Below are positions 1 to 11,599 of a stretch of DNA of 64,000 bases, one piece after another (position 1 is the stretch's first letter; the number at the start of each line of letters is the position of its first letter). The notes beneath the pieces were generated by a model that was given only the letters and a program-made list of their open reading frames with translations, was not told the DNA's origin and made no database searches. The translations under genes and the position numbers were made by a program. The stretch is from assembly GCA_021432635.1 (NCBI GenBank), contig MU270043.1, forward strand, positions 248,001-312,000, written 5' to 3'. The stretch is from Thozetella sp. PMI_491 (Eukaryota > Ascomycota > Sordariomycetes > Chaetosphaeriales > Chaetosphaeriaceae).

Positions 1-181
1 TGAGGTGAACGAGCTGTCCTATGGTACCAGAACCTCGAGCACCCTCCTCCCCTCCAATCCAAACCTCCTCCACTTCTCCTTCCCAAATTCATCCTGTTCA
101 TAAACCTCAAGTCGGTTTTCTCAGCATACATGGCCGTGATCTTCGAGCTAAGAGCTGACTCTTCCAACCTCTCTTTGCCTT

Positions 182-2083
182 TCTACATACGTCCACTACT
201 CTCGCCACCTCCCACATCGCCTCCTGTTGTTGCCCACCCTCGTGATTCCATTGGTGCTAGCTCTGTCAACGACAATGAGAACAGTCTCATCGAATAAGCA
301 GGAGGTGACTTCCTCCCTTCTCCTAATGGAGTCTGTCCCATCTGAAGAGACAACGCAAAGCTCTACACAACCACAACCTATAGCCGGGGCATCTAATACC
401 GATATCAGTGAAGAATCCAAAGGACCATTCCACAAAGATAGTAGCACGGTAATTACAGAAACCACTCGAGAACCAAAACCGCCACCTTTAGACATCAAGA
501 CTACGAGCTCGAGAGAGACAGCATTTGGTATTCGGGACCCTCGTCTCTCCCTATCCACTGGAAGATTTGGTTAACAAAGTACGACAGTTCAGGATGATGA
601 TGATGATTGCGCTATTGTAACTGATGGCGACCTGTCTCCTCCGAAGCGCTGGACGTCTCAGTTACGATGTAACGCTGAGCGTACAAAACCTACAAGACGT
701 GTCCGGTTCGCAAGCCCAGCTGCATCTCCAATCAGTCATCACCATCTCCAGCATCGTTCCATGGAACGATACCTCTTGCCCATTATCTTAAACCCCCACG
801 GAACTGACATATTCAGGACACATGCGAACGATTTAGATCCCGCATCGTTGAATCCAGAATCATCGCATTATCTCCACACCCCAGCTTATGATATAACCCT
901 TACAATTGACGATGTTTTCGCATATTCACAGCAACAGCTGCCGAGAATATACGATCAGTTTGACCGCGGAACGATCCCAGACGGTGACCCGAACTCAAAG
1001 GAGCGGTGCGCCATCACTGATTTCGGAGTCTTTCCACCTCATGACCGCGGCCCTGTCTCATGAAATACAGCAAATCTTCGAGGACTATGAGCGACAACGG
1101 CTGATCCCTCCGTCATTTCCGGTTGTCTCCTATCTAGACGCATATGCCAGCGACATCGGTGCTTCTACAGTCGAGGTTGAGCAGAACCGCATGCTAGCAC
1201 ATGGACTTTGGCAACGGGTCGACACCGTGAACCGAAGTCTAAGAACTACCAGGATGGATCAACGTCGACTCAAGACCTACGTGGGGAGACGCAGGGCTCT
1301 CGAGAGACCCACAGCAGGTCTAACTGAACGGGAGCGCCGACTCTGGAGACATCTAGAAAACGCTTCAGAGGAGCTGGACTCAGAGCTAAAGGAGCTAAGC
1401 CGTTGTCTGAACGATCTCACCATCCAGGGCGCTAAGCCGGTGGCAGATAGCCTCAAGAAAAATTCGCTCGATTGCGCCGATGTACAAGAAGTCCGGAGCT
1501 TACAGCACCTAGAGCTTCCTACTATATACTCGACGAGAAACCTAGACATTGGTCGCGACAGTGAACGCCCGGATACCCTGTATCCCGATAACCCCATTGC
1601 AAACCTGCGGAGCCGGCACCACCTCAACCCTACCTATCTAGGAGAAACAACCTCGTCAGCGGAGTTCAGGCTCTCACTGCTAGGCCGATTAACGGCGCGC
1701 AAGACACGGGAAGAACCAGGGAGCCGCTTCCAACAGCCCCCATACCCCGGGTTCCTGAGTGGTTCCGGATTCTCGACGAGAACCGCCTCGTTCCCCTCCA
1801 GAGAGAAGTTACGCTAGGACGTTATAATGAGCTCCAGAACCTCATCTGGAGCTTGGAGAGCCAAATCCAGGAAGAGGGGAAGAAGGACGAGGAGGATGAG
1901 GAGGATCAGATAGCCGTGGATGTCGGCGGCACAACGGCTAAGGAGAAGTACGAGTGGTTCATGGGCGGGATTGAAGAGGCACGGGCTACCACCCTCGAAG
2001 ATGCAAAGAAGGTCGCCATGGCCTTAATGCGGGTGCGCCGGGAAGACGTAGAGGTGGCAGTGACGGCAGCATTTACGGCATAA
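182..2083 (+). pseudogene. Broken gene for an unrecognised coiled-coil protein
   Basis: A protein-like reading can be followed across this stretch, but it changes frame several times and contains at least one in-frame stop, with no convincing introns at the breaks. In order it shows a Ser/Thr-rich acidic start, an Asp run followed by a basic PTRRVRFASP motif (around 690-720), and a segment with IDDVFAYSQQQLPRIYDQF (around 905-960). A long Arg/Glu/Leu-rich region predicted to form coiled coil follows (about 1180-1440). It ends with an acidic helical tail (1853-2083, containing KKDEEDEEDQ and EKYEWFMGGIEEA). I do not recognise the family; a structural or nuclear coiled-coil protein is only a guess. 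It may be a decayed host gene, or a real gene damaged by sequencing errors. The 5' end may lie before the window. Confidence 0.4.
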
Positions 2084-4037
2084 GATCACTCGCAGACATT
2101 GGTCCAGCGAGACGTTAGAACGCGGTAGGGGCCGCTGTCCGCCATCCTGTGCCAATACAGGTACAGCTCATCTGATCCTATTTTGCCTGCTGGATTCGGT
2201 ATGTGGGAGCTTTGGTCTGTTATTGCTAACTTTGGTACCATAGCAGACGGGCTATCATGGCAGAGATGCACCTTGGGAGGACCACCAGATCAAACATGGT
2301 ACGCAATCGACTGGGTCCGATTCCACACCATCGTCCGCTGAAGCCTATGGCCACCTGCACCATAGCTGCCCCTTGGCTGCTTTCTTGCTTGCGTCTTCTT
2401 CCACTCGGTCGGATGAGGACATAACATCATGAGCATCCCGTTTCCGCCGGGGCTTCTGTCGTCGTCTATGCTTGAAGACCTGTGCTTTGGTGTTGCTCGC
2501 AGTCCTTCTCCAACGTCTTGAAGTCGATCCATGCATTGCACTTTAGCCCTGGGCTGCACCCGTGGTGCGTCGGGGTGGTCTCAATGCAGCCACAGCGGTA
2601 GGTGATCTCGACCTTCCAGCAGAACCATTGCCTGTCCGGCATGATGCTTTGTCCTCTTTTGTTGAGGGATGGCGGGCAGGCCACAAAGAAGGTGCGCAGG
2701 AGGCGAGGTTCCTCAAAGGATTTTCTGGACCGGGGCGACTCGTTTGGTTGGGGCAAACCTGGCGAGCCGGGCAGAAAATAATGGCGCGACGACAGGAAAA
2801 GGAGGGAGAGGAAAGGAGAAAAGGGCTAGATGCTACACAGAGCACGGCCAAACAGGTGGCTAGAGTCGTTACAGAGGCAAAGAGAAGTCATAGACACAAG
2901 GCTATACCAATTTTGTCTTGTGCCTCAGTGGCTTCCGTCATGAGGGAGGGGCGAGTAAGGCACTTCTGCCTTGCATCGTCGTCCTTGTCATCCTCCATCT
3001 TCTTATTGGAGGCTGAGCAGCGAGGTCCTGGGCGGCGCCTAACATCAAATGCACGCGACAGGTCGCAGCTCGATTGGATGGCCGCCTGCGCAACACCCCC
3101 TCAGGCGGCTGACCCTACGTGCGTGCCTGCTCGAGTACCAGAGAGACACAAGAGAGAAGCGAAGTGGTGCCTAGTCAGCATGCAGGGAAGCTCGGGGGGG
3201 AGAGCCTTGCGTGCCGGCAGGTCGGGACAACCCAGGCAGTATCTCCTCCCAGGGGCTACTCTGTCCGGACCTTGCAAGGGTGTGTGCTCTGTACTCCCGT
3301 AAGCCCATGCACGTCCCGTCCTCCGGCTACGGGATGTGGCTCTTGAGAACCAAAGAGTCGGTAAAGGGATGCGCGTGTTCGGAGGGCAAATCTTGAGCAG
3401 CATTTCCTTGAGTACGAGGCAGGCGATTAGGACCTAACTTAGAGCGTCGGGCGGTACGCATGTACAGTATAGGCTAGGCGGGATGGATCCGCGTTAAAGG
3501 AAGCCCTAAGCGAGAAAGGCAGCAGTCGGCCCGTGGGGGAGGCGCGAGGCTGGCAGGCTAGCGGACTAGGGAGCAACGACCTAGATGGATAAGAACGCCC
3601 CAACTAGGCGGCTAGGGAAGAGGGCACGGACCGTTGGCTGCCTGTCTCTCTGACACGTCTCTAATCCGCACAGGGCGCGACGTCAGTTCCAACAGCATTT
3701 TAGAGTTCGACAAACTGAAAAGTGTCAAACTGCATCGAGGCACGCTTGCTTCCTTGGTGTGAAAGCGGACCGGCGAGCCTCTATTCTTCTCATTCTTTCC
3801 CCACCCTTCTATCCCATCTTCTTCTTCTCGCCGTCGGGCAACTGTTTTGGCCCAGCCTGCGCCTCCGGCCGGCCCTTCCGTGCCATCGACTTCATCCTGC
3901 AGCCTCCGGAGCTATTGACGATGGCCTGATTCGCACCTTCCCAAGTCCCTCCCTTGACTTCCCTTTGACCCGAGCCTTGCGACAGCGACCACCGAAACTC
4001 TAAGAAAGCAACCTTCCTTCTCCAACCCGGCTCCAAC
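2084..4037. other. Intergenic; upstream region of the PI 4-kinase gene
   Basis: I see no supportable gene here. A 246-codon frame at 2562-3302 has no ATG near its start and no recognisable domain. The last 250 bases before the ATG at 4038 are rich in C/T tracts (for example 3781-3835), as is usual for promoters and 5' leaders of filamentous fungi. Confidence 0.5.
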
Positions 4038-6533
4038 ATGCCGCGCAGCCGTCCTGCCACGACGGGCTACGAGCGTCTCGCCCAGGCTGATCAGTTCAGC
4101 GACGAGTCGGACGACGAACACCACCCTCTTGCCTACAGTTCAGCCTCCTTGCAGCCCGCCCCAGCGCCGCAGTATGCCCCCATCACTCAACCTCGGCCGC
4201 ACTCGGGCATGGCCAGCCCCAAGGCTAGCGGGCGGCCGACCAAGTACCGGCGGCGCATGCGCAGCAACTCGGGGGTCGACCTCAAAGCTATTAACGCACG
4301 CCTCGAGCGCTGGGCCGATGAGATCGCTAGAAAGTTTAAGCGCAACAAAGGTAAGAAGATCGGCGAGGAGGAGCGCCTCGAAATCCACCACAGCGTCTTC
4401 CAGGCCCCCGAGGGCGTCCGCCCCGTCAGCGCCGAAACCCTCGCTGTGCCCGAGCCCGGCTACATGACCAAGGCCGAGTTTGAAACCATTATCCGGAGCG
4501 TGCAGCTCGCCATCGACCAGGGCGTGCATCCGCGCATGATATCACAGGGAAGCTCCGGCAGCTACTTCGCTAGGAACCCAGACGGCAAGGTGGTGGGCGT
4601 CTTCAAGCCTAAGGACGAGGAGCCCTATGCGGCCGGAAACCCGAAGTGGAACAAGTGGATTCATCGAAACTTGTTCCCGTGCTGCTTTGGCCGAGCTTGG
4701 TACGGCTCTCGTCTCAAGACGGTCCTTCCTTGGAACTACTTGACGCTAACATGTCCGGCAGCCTCATCCCTAACCTCTCTTACGTCTCTGAAGCCGCCGC
4801 CTACGTGCTTGATGCACAGCTACGCACCCACCTGGTTCCCTACACCGAAGTTGTCAACCTGTCCTCCAAGTCTTTCCATTACCCATTCTGGGACCGCTAT
4901 AACCACTCGAGGAAGAGAAAGCCGCTCCCAGCGAAGCCAGGCAGCTTCCAGGTTTTCTTGAAAGGCTTCAAGGACGCCAACATTTTCCTCCGGGAACACC
5001 CCTGGCCAGACCAGTACCTATCGGGCTTCCGGACGAATGAGCCGCACCGGAATCGGAAGCGAAGATGGGCAGACAACTGCCGACCCTCGAGCTCGGCAGG
5101 TGACGATGGAGATAGCGACGATGGCCAAGCGAGCCCGGAGCCACGGCCGCTGGGCCCGGACAACTTTGTGTGGACCGAGACGCTGAAGCAGGCGTTCCGC
5201 GAAGAGCTTGAGAAGCTTGTCATTTTGGACTACATCATGCGAAATACCGACCGGGGCTTGGACAACTGGATGATCAAGGTCGACTGGCAAACCGAAGAGG
5301 TGTCGATCGTATCTGATCCCGTCCACCTTAACATGGAGAGGCCAAACGGCGATGCTGGACCTCGACCGGTCGATGCCGAGCAGATGAAGGCGCCCAAGGA
5401 TCGAGCATCGTACCCGTATAGGACACAGAAGCCCATGAATGCGGCTTCGCCGGCGGGAACCAGCACAGGACCAAAGATCACGGTCGGTGCCATCGACAAC
5501 TCCTTGTCTTGGCCGTGGAAACATCCTGATGCTTGGCGGAGGTATACCTATCCTCATCGAATTTTGTCATTCTCGAGCTCAGATACTGACCTTTTAAAAT
5601 AGCTTTCCATTCGGCTGGCTCTTCCTCCCGGTGGACTTAATCGGCCGTCCTTTCTCTCAGCAGACGCGGGACCACTTCCTCCCCCTACTAACGTCGACCC
5701 AGTGGTGGAGCCAGACCCAGCTCGCCCTTAGGCGCGTCTTCCAGATGGACCCGGACTTTCAGGAGCGCATGTTTGCACGGCAGATCGCCGTCATGAAGGG
5801 CCAGGCGTGGAATGTGGTTGAGACACTCAAGACGGCAGACCACGGCCCGCTCGAACTGACGCGCCGCGCCAAGGTTTGTGTGTGGGACGACCTGGTCGAC
5901 GTGCCTGTCGCTGTCCCTATGCGGGTCACGAGCGCCGAGATGCGTCGCCAGGCCGAGTCTGAATTTGCTAAGAGTATCGAGGAGGAGATGGACATAGGAG
6001 CCGCCAACTCGTCCTCGAGCGCCCCGGTCGCGGATCTTTTGGGCCTCGGCAGCCCCAGTCCGGCGGACCTACCTCACCCCGGCCGATTCGAAATCTCGGA
6101 TACCGCCACGCCCGCCGAAGAGACGCGATCCCTAGCATCTCCCGCTCCAAACAGGGAGGCAGACGGGCCAAAGCAGAATCCCTTCGAGAACCACACAGGC
6201 CTTGGCAGTCGCCCGCCCATGCCGCGCACGTCAATCAGTCATCCACCACGTAGCCTGAACATGTACTCGCCGGAGCGCACAAGGGGAGACCACCAACGCC
6301 GTTTCTCTTTCGCGACCGCGGCCGGGCGGCGGAACAGCAACAGCATCGCGGCGCAGCTCGCCGGCAGCGGCTCGCGGTACAGCCATGAGTTCTTCAGGTC
6401 TGATGAAGACGACGAGCTCGAAGGCGATCTAGGGTTTGCCGCTGCAGAAGGTATGGAGGGCAACCGCCGCAAGGTCATCGTTGAGCGCCTAGAGCCAGTA
6501 AAGAGCAAGAACCCAGTCTTTACGTGGTGTTAG
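4038..6533 (+). CDS. LSB6: Type II phosphatidylinositol 4-kinase (LSB6-like)
   Basis: Phosphorylates phosphatidylinositol at the 4 position on endosomal, vacuolar and plasma membranes. Exons 4038-4699, 4762-5541 and 5603-6533 give about 790 residues. The introns are 62 and 61 nt; the first has a GCTAAC branch site, and both joins restore family-typical sequence (FGRA|CLIPNLSYVSEAAAYVLD and HPDAWR|SFPFGWLFLPVDL). Visible motifs are the glycine-rich loop GSSGSYFARN (about residue 171) with the nucleotide-binding lysine in VFKPKDEEPY, the catalytic loop MRNTDRGLDNWMIK (about 380), and the metal-binding region AIDNSLSWPW (about 466). A Cys-rich NLFPCCFGRAC stretch, typical of palmitoylated type II enzymes, sits at the first splice junction. 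The N-terminus and the last 200 residues are Ser/Pro-rich and probably disordered. Start: first in-frame ATG, followed by the MPRSRPATTGYERL opening. Longer than the animal enzymes because of the fungal tails. Confidence 0.93.
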
Positions 6534-8556
6534 CCAGCGGCGGAGATACCTCTTGCTCTCCCAGCTACGGTTGTGGGATAACGGCGTCAGACGAACTTGC
6601 ATGTTCTTCACCCTCTTACTTGCTCCATCTGGGTCACCTTGATCGGTGTGACTTCTGGAAGAGGCCCGGACTCGCTCCCACCGCCCTTCTTGGCTGATGC
6701 CAAGGAAACTGATACAGGGGTCAAGCAGAAAAGAGCTGTATTGAGCGTCAAGAAGGCGCAACCAGTCAGAGGATGAAGACGGCTGATAAGGCTAGGGGCG
6801 ACATCATTTTGCACTGATTTTGCTATCAGCTGGCCTAAAATTATGTGCTTTGCAAGCTTGTATCATTGTATCTATAGCTGTGGGCCCAGCACTTGTCCAG
6901 GAGCTAGAGGAAATGGGGTGTCGGGCCGGGTAGAACAGAATACACAGGGCATTATAGAATGACTTCTTATAAATCAACCCAGCTCCGCCCATTCCGGAGG
7001 TCTAAAATGAGCAAGCGAGTAAGCGTAATAGCTGAGGAAGAGGAAGAAGCGAAGAGGCAGGAAGAGCTCGGGGGAGGGATTCGATCCACGTCATCCCGCG
7101 GTAGACAATAGGACAAAGCAAATGAAAGCCACCAAGGTACGACACCTCTGTGGACTCAGCCAATGCCTGCAGGCGTACCGGTGCCTCGGGTTCGCGACCT
7201 TTTGGGCTGGTGGGGAGGGGCCTGCACAAAACAGGATCTTATTACATCTCGGGACGCCGCAGGGGGAGGGGGACGACTGGGCCCTCGGTCCTCATTCCCA
7301 AGCCGCATTCCCGAGCCCGGCTCCCCGAGTCTGTGGTGCTTGCGCCTTGTAATCCTTTCTGCTCCCCCCCTTCGCATTCTCTGATACATGTTGTTTCAAA
7401 CCGACGTGCAGGGTTGGGTCTTGTGAGCCGCTTGGGCTCGATTGACGCAAGGCCGGGGGCTCCGCCTCCCTTGATGCTATCTGACTGCACCTCAGCCGAA
7501 GAAGTCTTACAAAAAGAAAGCAGCGAACCCGGTTCGCCGATGACAATTAGGGGTGTCAACTAGATACCTCCGGGGTGGAGGGCGAAAAGGGGGGGAAGAC
7601 ATATCATGTCACACAGAACCAAAACACCGGAAGCAGCACGCGCTACTACGCACGCCAGTGGCCTGGTGGTGTGGTGGCCCAACTAAACACCCCCTTTTCT
7701 CTAATTCTCAATAAAACGCCCTTAGCTTACTGCTAGGCACTCTCGGCGACAAGACACATAAGGATGCCTATGGCCAGGAGCCAGCACATGTGCACCAACG
7801 GCGAGGTCGAAGGGCGGCTCTCCATTTCCAGGTCTCCTCCTTCTGCGACTTTCTAGGGTGCCTGACAGCTCGGACCGAAGTGCGAAAGGTAATTCAGCTG
7901 CGCCGTGGCCGAGGAGCGGGCGTATGGTATGGGTGAGATTGTGGGTGCGACATGCGAGGAACTTCGATTTGTTGGTGTTGGAGGGAAGCCACGGATTTAG
8001 CATCCTGATCGGCCGCCGCGATATCCCTCTCCCACCCTCTTGCTTCCCTTGTACTTCGCGGATGCATGGAGCCGAGAAGCGGGACCAGTACCGAGCGCCC
8101 GCGTGTCCAGCCTCCTACTAGCATCCGGGGGCAACTCTGCAATGCATCTGACGCGCTGAGACGGTCACGCGGAGGGAGATGAGGGTTCGGAGTAGGTATG
8201 CGGCCGTGGCGCACTGTATGGCGTACAGGCCGGGGCCTGCGCCCATGTCGTGTGCTCCTGTTGGCCGTCGACGACAGCAGTGGTACTCTATGTAGTAGAG
8301 CAGCACAAAGGTGGGTGTGGATGGTGGTGGATGGGTGTACGACGCTGTACATGCGTAGTACAACGAGCATGTACCCATCCCGACGACACGGTTGAGCGGC
8401 CACGAGGCCCTACTGATTGGGGACTCACTGGGGACGGGTTTCAGTCCCGCCTGGCACCCCAAAACGGAATGCTACTGGAGCCTACCGTTCAGCTCCAAGC
8501 CCCCTAGTAGTACAGTAGTCTTGGGTAGTGTCGGATCATTTCCATTGTTGGGCCAA

Positions 8557-8575
8557 GGGGGGGGGGGGGGGGGGG
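8557..8575 (+). repeat. Poly-G homopolymer run (19 G)
   Basis: An uninterrupted run of 19 G in a gene-poor stretch. Its exact length is likely to be uncertain in the assembly. Confidence 0.9.
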
Positions 8576-9091
8576 CGAGTACGCACTGGAGTAGTTAGTT
8601 GTCGCTCAGCATCGGACCCGGAGGCAGGGGCCCTGACGTGCAGGACGACCCGGAAGTTGCGAGACACCCCTCCATGTCGACAATGTGGATCCTAGATGGA
8701 ACCCCATCCCCAACCTTGCGCCATGCACCCCTCCCGAGGGAGCCCAGGGTTTCTGGCGGCTCTGGTCTTGCCACCGAGGCTGCCTTGGCTGTGTTGTGTA
8801 CAGATGTACAGAAGTCCTGAGCAGGAAATTGCCCGCCGTGGCCTCCTGCATAGCCTTTTCCACGTCGCTTTCGGTACTTGGCATTTTTGGCCGTGTGCTC
8901 TCCTCGGACAGGCAGGGGACCGACGTGCGGGTAATGGGCCAGCTTTCCTAGTCCTCGCCAGTCAGCCGGGAGGAGGTACAGGGGTGTATCCAGGATGTCG
9001 GGACCACCAGAGGACCTGGACGTCCAGTACGTACTACTTCGGGACACCTCGAACACAGCACCGCCCGCTTTTTGAGGAGGCAACGGGGAGC

Positions 9092-9118
9092 AAAAAAAAA
9101 AAAAAAAAAAAAAAAAAA
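9092..9118 (+). repeat. Poly-A homopolymer run (27 A)
   Basis: An uninterrupted run of 27 A, followed by shorter A-rich patches (9127-9134, 9249-9267). No target-site duplication or upstream LINE/SINE-like body is recognisable, so I do not call it a retroposon tail. Confidence 0.9.
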
Positions 9119-11599
9119 CATGCCCCAAAAAAAACCGGACCGCTCTCGTGGCATCCCACCGATGGTCCGTTTCCTTTTCGTCTCTTCTTCACATAAGTTC
9201 CCTTTTGTTTCGGTCCAGGCGCTTGTCATTCCGCCGCCACGGATCCCCAAAAAAATTAAAAAAAAATTTGTTTGATCTCCTGTCTGCCTCAAGATCCACG
9301 CTAGGCTGCCAGACAGCAAGTAGAAGAAGGCCCGAGATTGAGCACGCCGGTAAGCAGGTGGGGATCGAGTGCAAGTGCATGTGCAAGTGCAGGCGACCTT
9401 GTGATGCTGTAACGGCCCGCTGGCGAGGACCACGCCTATCCTTGCCTAGCAACTCGGCTCGCGTAATAGCTGTTCCCGCCGTACTGTACTTTACCGTAGG
9501 CCGGGGTCTCTCTTGATAATAAGCCTTGCTGGCCTGAGAAAATCATCCGGAGCGCGTGATATACTTCATATGACCTTGGACATATACTATGTAGTAGCAG
9601 CTCATTCCTTGACCGTCTCGGTCGCTTCTCCGGCCGTTTCAATCAACTCGAGCAGCCCCTCTCTCGTTAGAACCTCTCGTCGGAATTCGATCTCCGCTGG
9701 CCCAGCCTGCTGCCCTCCTGGCCAAGGCCAACCTGGTACATTGCAGAGACAGATGGGCTCTTAGGAGCGGCTTCGAGCAGGCAGCCTTCAATGGTTTGAA
9801 TACGAGGTGGCTGGTCATATCGGAGAATTTTTTGAGCCCCCCCTTCCCTATCCAGAAAAGCTGTGTCTGAATTGGTTCCCATATATCCGTTGGCGCGGTC
9901 TTGATCTCCCTGAGTGCGAGGATAGCCCACGATAGTGCCCTCCCATGCCCTCCCAAGCGTTCCGAAGACCCAGTGCGAACGCCAACGGCGGGAAGCCAGG
10001 GGGGGGTGGGGGGCGTTCCAGCGACCGAAAGGGCCTGATGAGGTCAGCCATGCAGTCCCCCTCTCTAGGTACAAGGAGGATCGCTGATCAGAACGGCAGC
10101 CATCTGGACTGGGGGCCGACGACGGAACTTTTCCATAATTTCCAAATTCTTCGATAGTCCTTCCTAATGTCGCCTAAGATGTTTCAGAGCGGCACCACCC
10201 CGGCGGGGCTGTGGCGGGCTCTAACTCTCTCAGAAGTCCCAAGTCCATGTCCTTGGGATTGCTCCCTCCTTGCCCTCCTCTCTCCCGTTGTTGTACAACG
10301 GTACACGCCTCGGTCTGATCCGCTGGGAGGGTGAAGGGGGAGGGTGTGTTGTGCCGGGGCAGGTTCCTTCGACAGCTTGAATTGCACGACCCAAACGAGG
10401 GGAAGAGGGTCCCAGGGGCATGAAATTTCAACAAGCGGTGCGACCCTTCGGCATCGGGCAGCTGGGGAGTCGTGACGGGCCTTTGGGACTTGACCCCCCC
10501 CCCTTCCCACTGGCCGATGACCCGGTTTTCCCAGCATTGCCCTAATCCTGGGGCTGTAGGTGGTTGGCGTCTTGTACATATGCGGGCTTCCATTAACGGC
10601 CCAGCCATTATAGGGCGAAGAGGCCATGGCAAAGTGGCCGGCGTCGCTATTCGCGGCTTCCGCTGAGCTGAATCAGCCAACAGTCAAGCCGCCTCCTTCC
10701 CCTTGACTTCGACCGTTTGACTCTCAACCGGCCCAAACGGAGACCCGCAGCACGCCGGAATCCATCGTGACTCAAGGGGGTCAGGCTAAGACCATCCTTG
10801 TCTTCTCCCGTGGCCTGCATATTTGATGAGCAGACACGTCGGGCGGGCTATCTAGACCACGCCTCTCCAATCAGGACCGAACCGCACCCTCTCGACGGGG
10901 GGCCAGGAGCTCATTATGAAATCGAGACGCAACAGGCTTGCTGGTCGATTACTGCCCATTGGCCAACTCTCCCATGTTCCTCGGAGAGGGGTTCCATAAT
11001 CGCGAGGTTGCAACTTGGGCACCAAGAAACGGCTGATTCGCTCCGCCGTCCAGAGCGCGCGCTCAGGGTACATGTAGCCCTCCCCGCCCTTACTTTCCTC
11101 CCCCCCCGGGACCAAGCGGATGGGACCTCGACTATGCTTGCCTCTTGCCGGGCCCTGTTCTCTCGTGTAGGGCTGTGTGGCGGGATCAAGATGGCACCGT
11201 TTGTGCAACCCAGACAGGTTACAATTTCCCTGGGGCCCGGCATCCAAGGGCCATTCCCGAGCTAGATCGTTGTCGTAGACCGGTGTAATAAGATGTACTG
11301 TACCAGCGGGCTCTTGATCGACAGCACCCGTGGGGTTTGCCAACTGTGTACCCCCTAGCCCGCCCAATCTGAAATGTGTGGCCGGGAACGGGCTCCACAC
11401 ATGTCCATAACAGGTTGCTCTTTTTAACGGTCTCGATTTTGTGCAAGACGTAACTGCCAGTGTGCCGCTTCGTAGAGGGTGCACCAACCCCGGTGACCCG
11501 ACATTGCAAGACCTCCTCGTAGGCACCTCCCGAGAAACCGGGGGCTAGGCGTGTAGGGGGCACTTCGAAGCCTGCTTAATTCCACAGAAGGCTTTGACG

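Larger units (their letters stand above)
6534..11599. other. Gene-poor intergenic stretch (about 5 kb)
   Basis: I find no supportable gene on either strand. Short frames occur by chance in all six frames without domains, consistent introns or start context. The stretch carries two long homopolymers, listed separately. The first few hundred bases are probably the 3' untranslated region of the PI 4-kinase. A minus-strand helical fragment near 9600-9700 is mentioned under rejected items. Confidence 0.45.

Noticed and set aside
2562-3302. 246-codon open frame on the plus strand
   Set aside because: No ATG near its start, composition like a shadow frame, no domain, and no credible splice partners.
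9092-9118. 27-A run as a retroposon tail
   Set aside because: No element body, internal promoter or target-site duplication could be seen next to it.
9600-9735. Minus-strand helical fragment (EIEFRREVLTREGLLELIETAGEA)
   Set aside because: Looks protein-like, but only about 35 residues long, with no convincing upstream exon or start; could be a remnant or chance.
10852-11526. 224-codon minus-strand frame
   Set aside because: No domain, no family resemblance, and overlapping frames of similar length on other frames indicate a chance frame.
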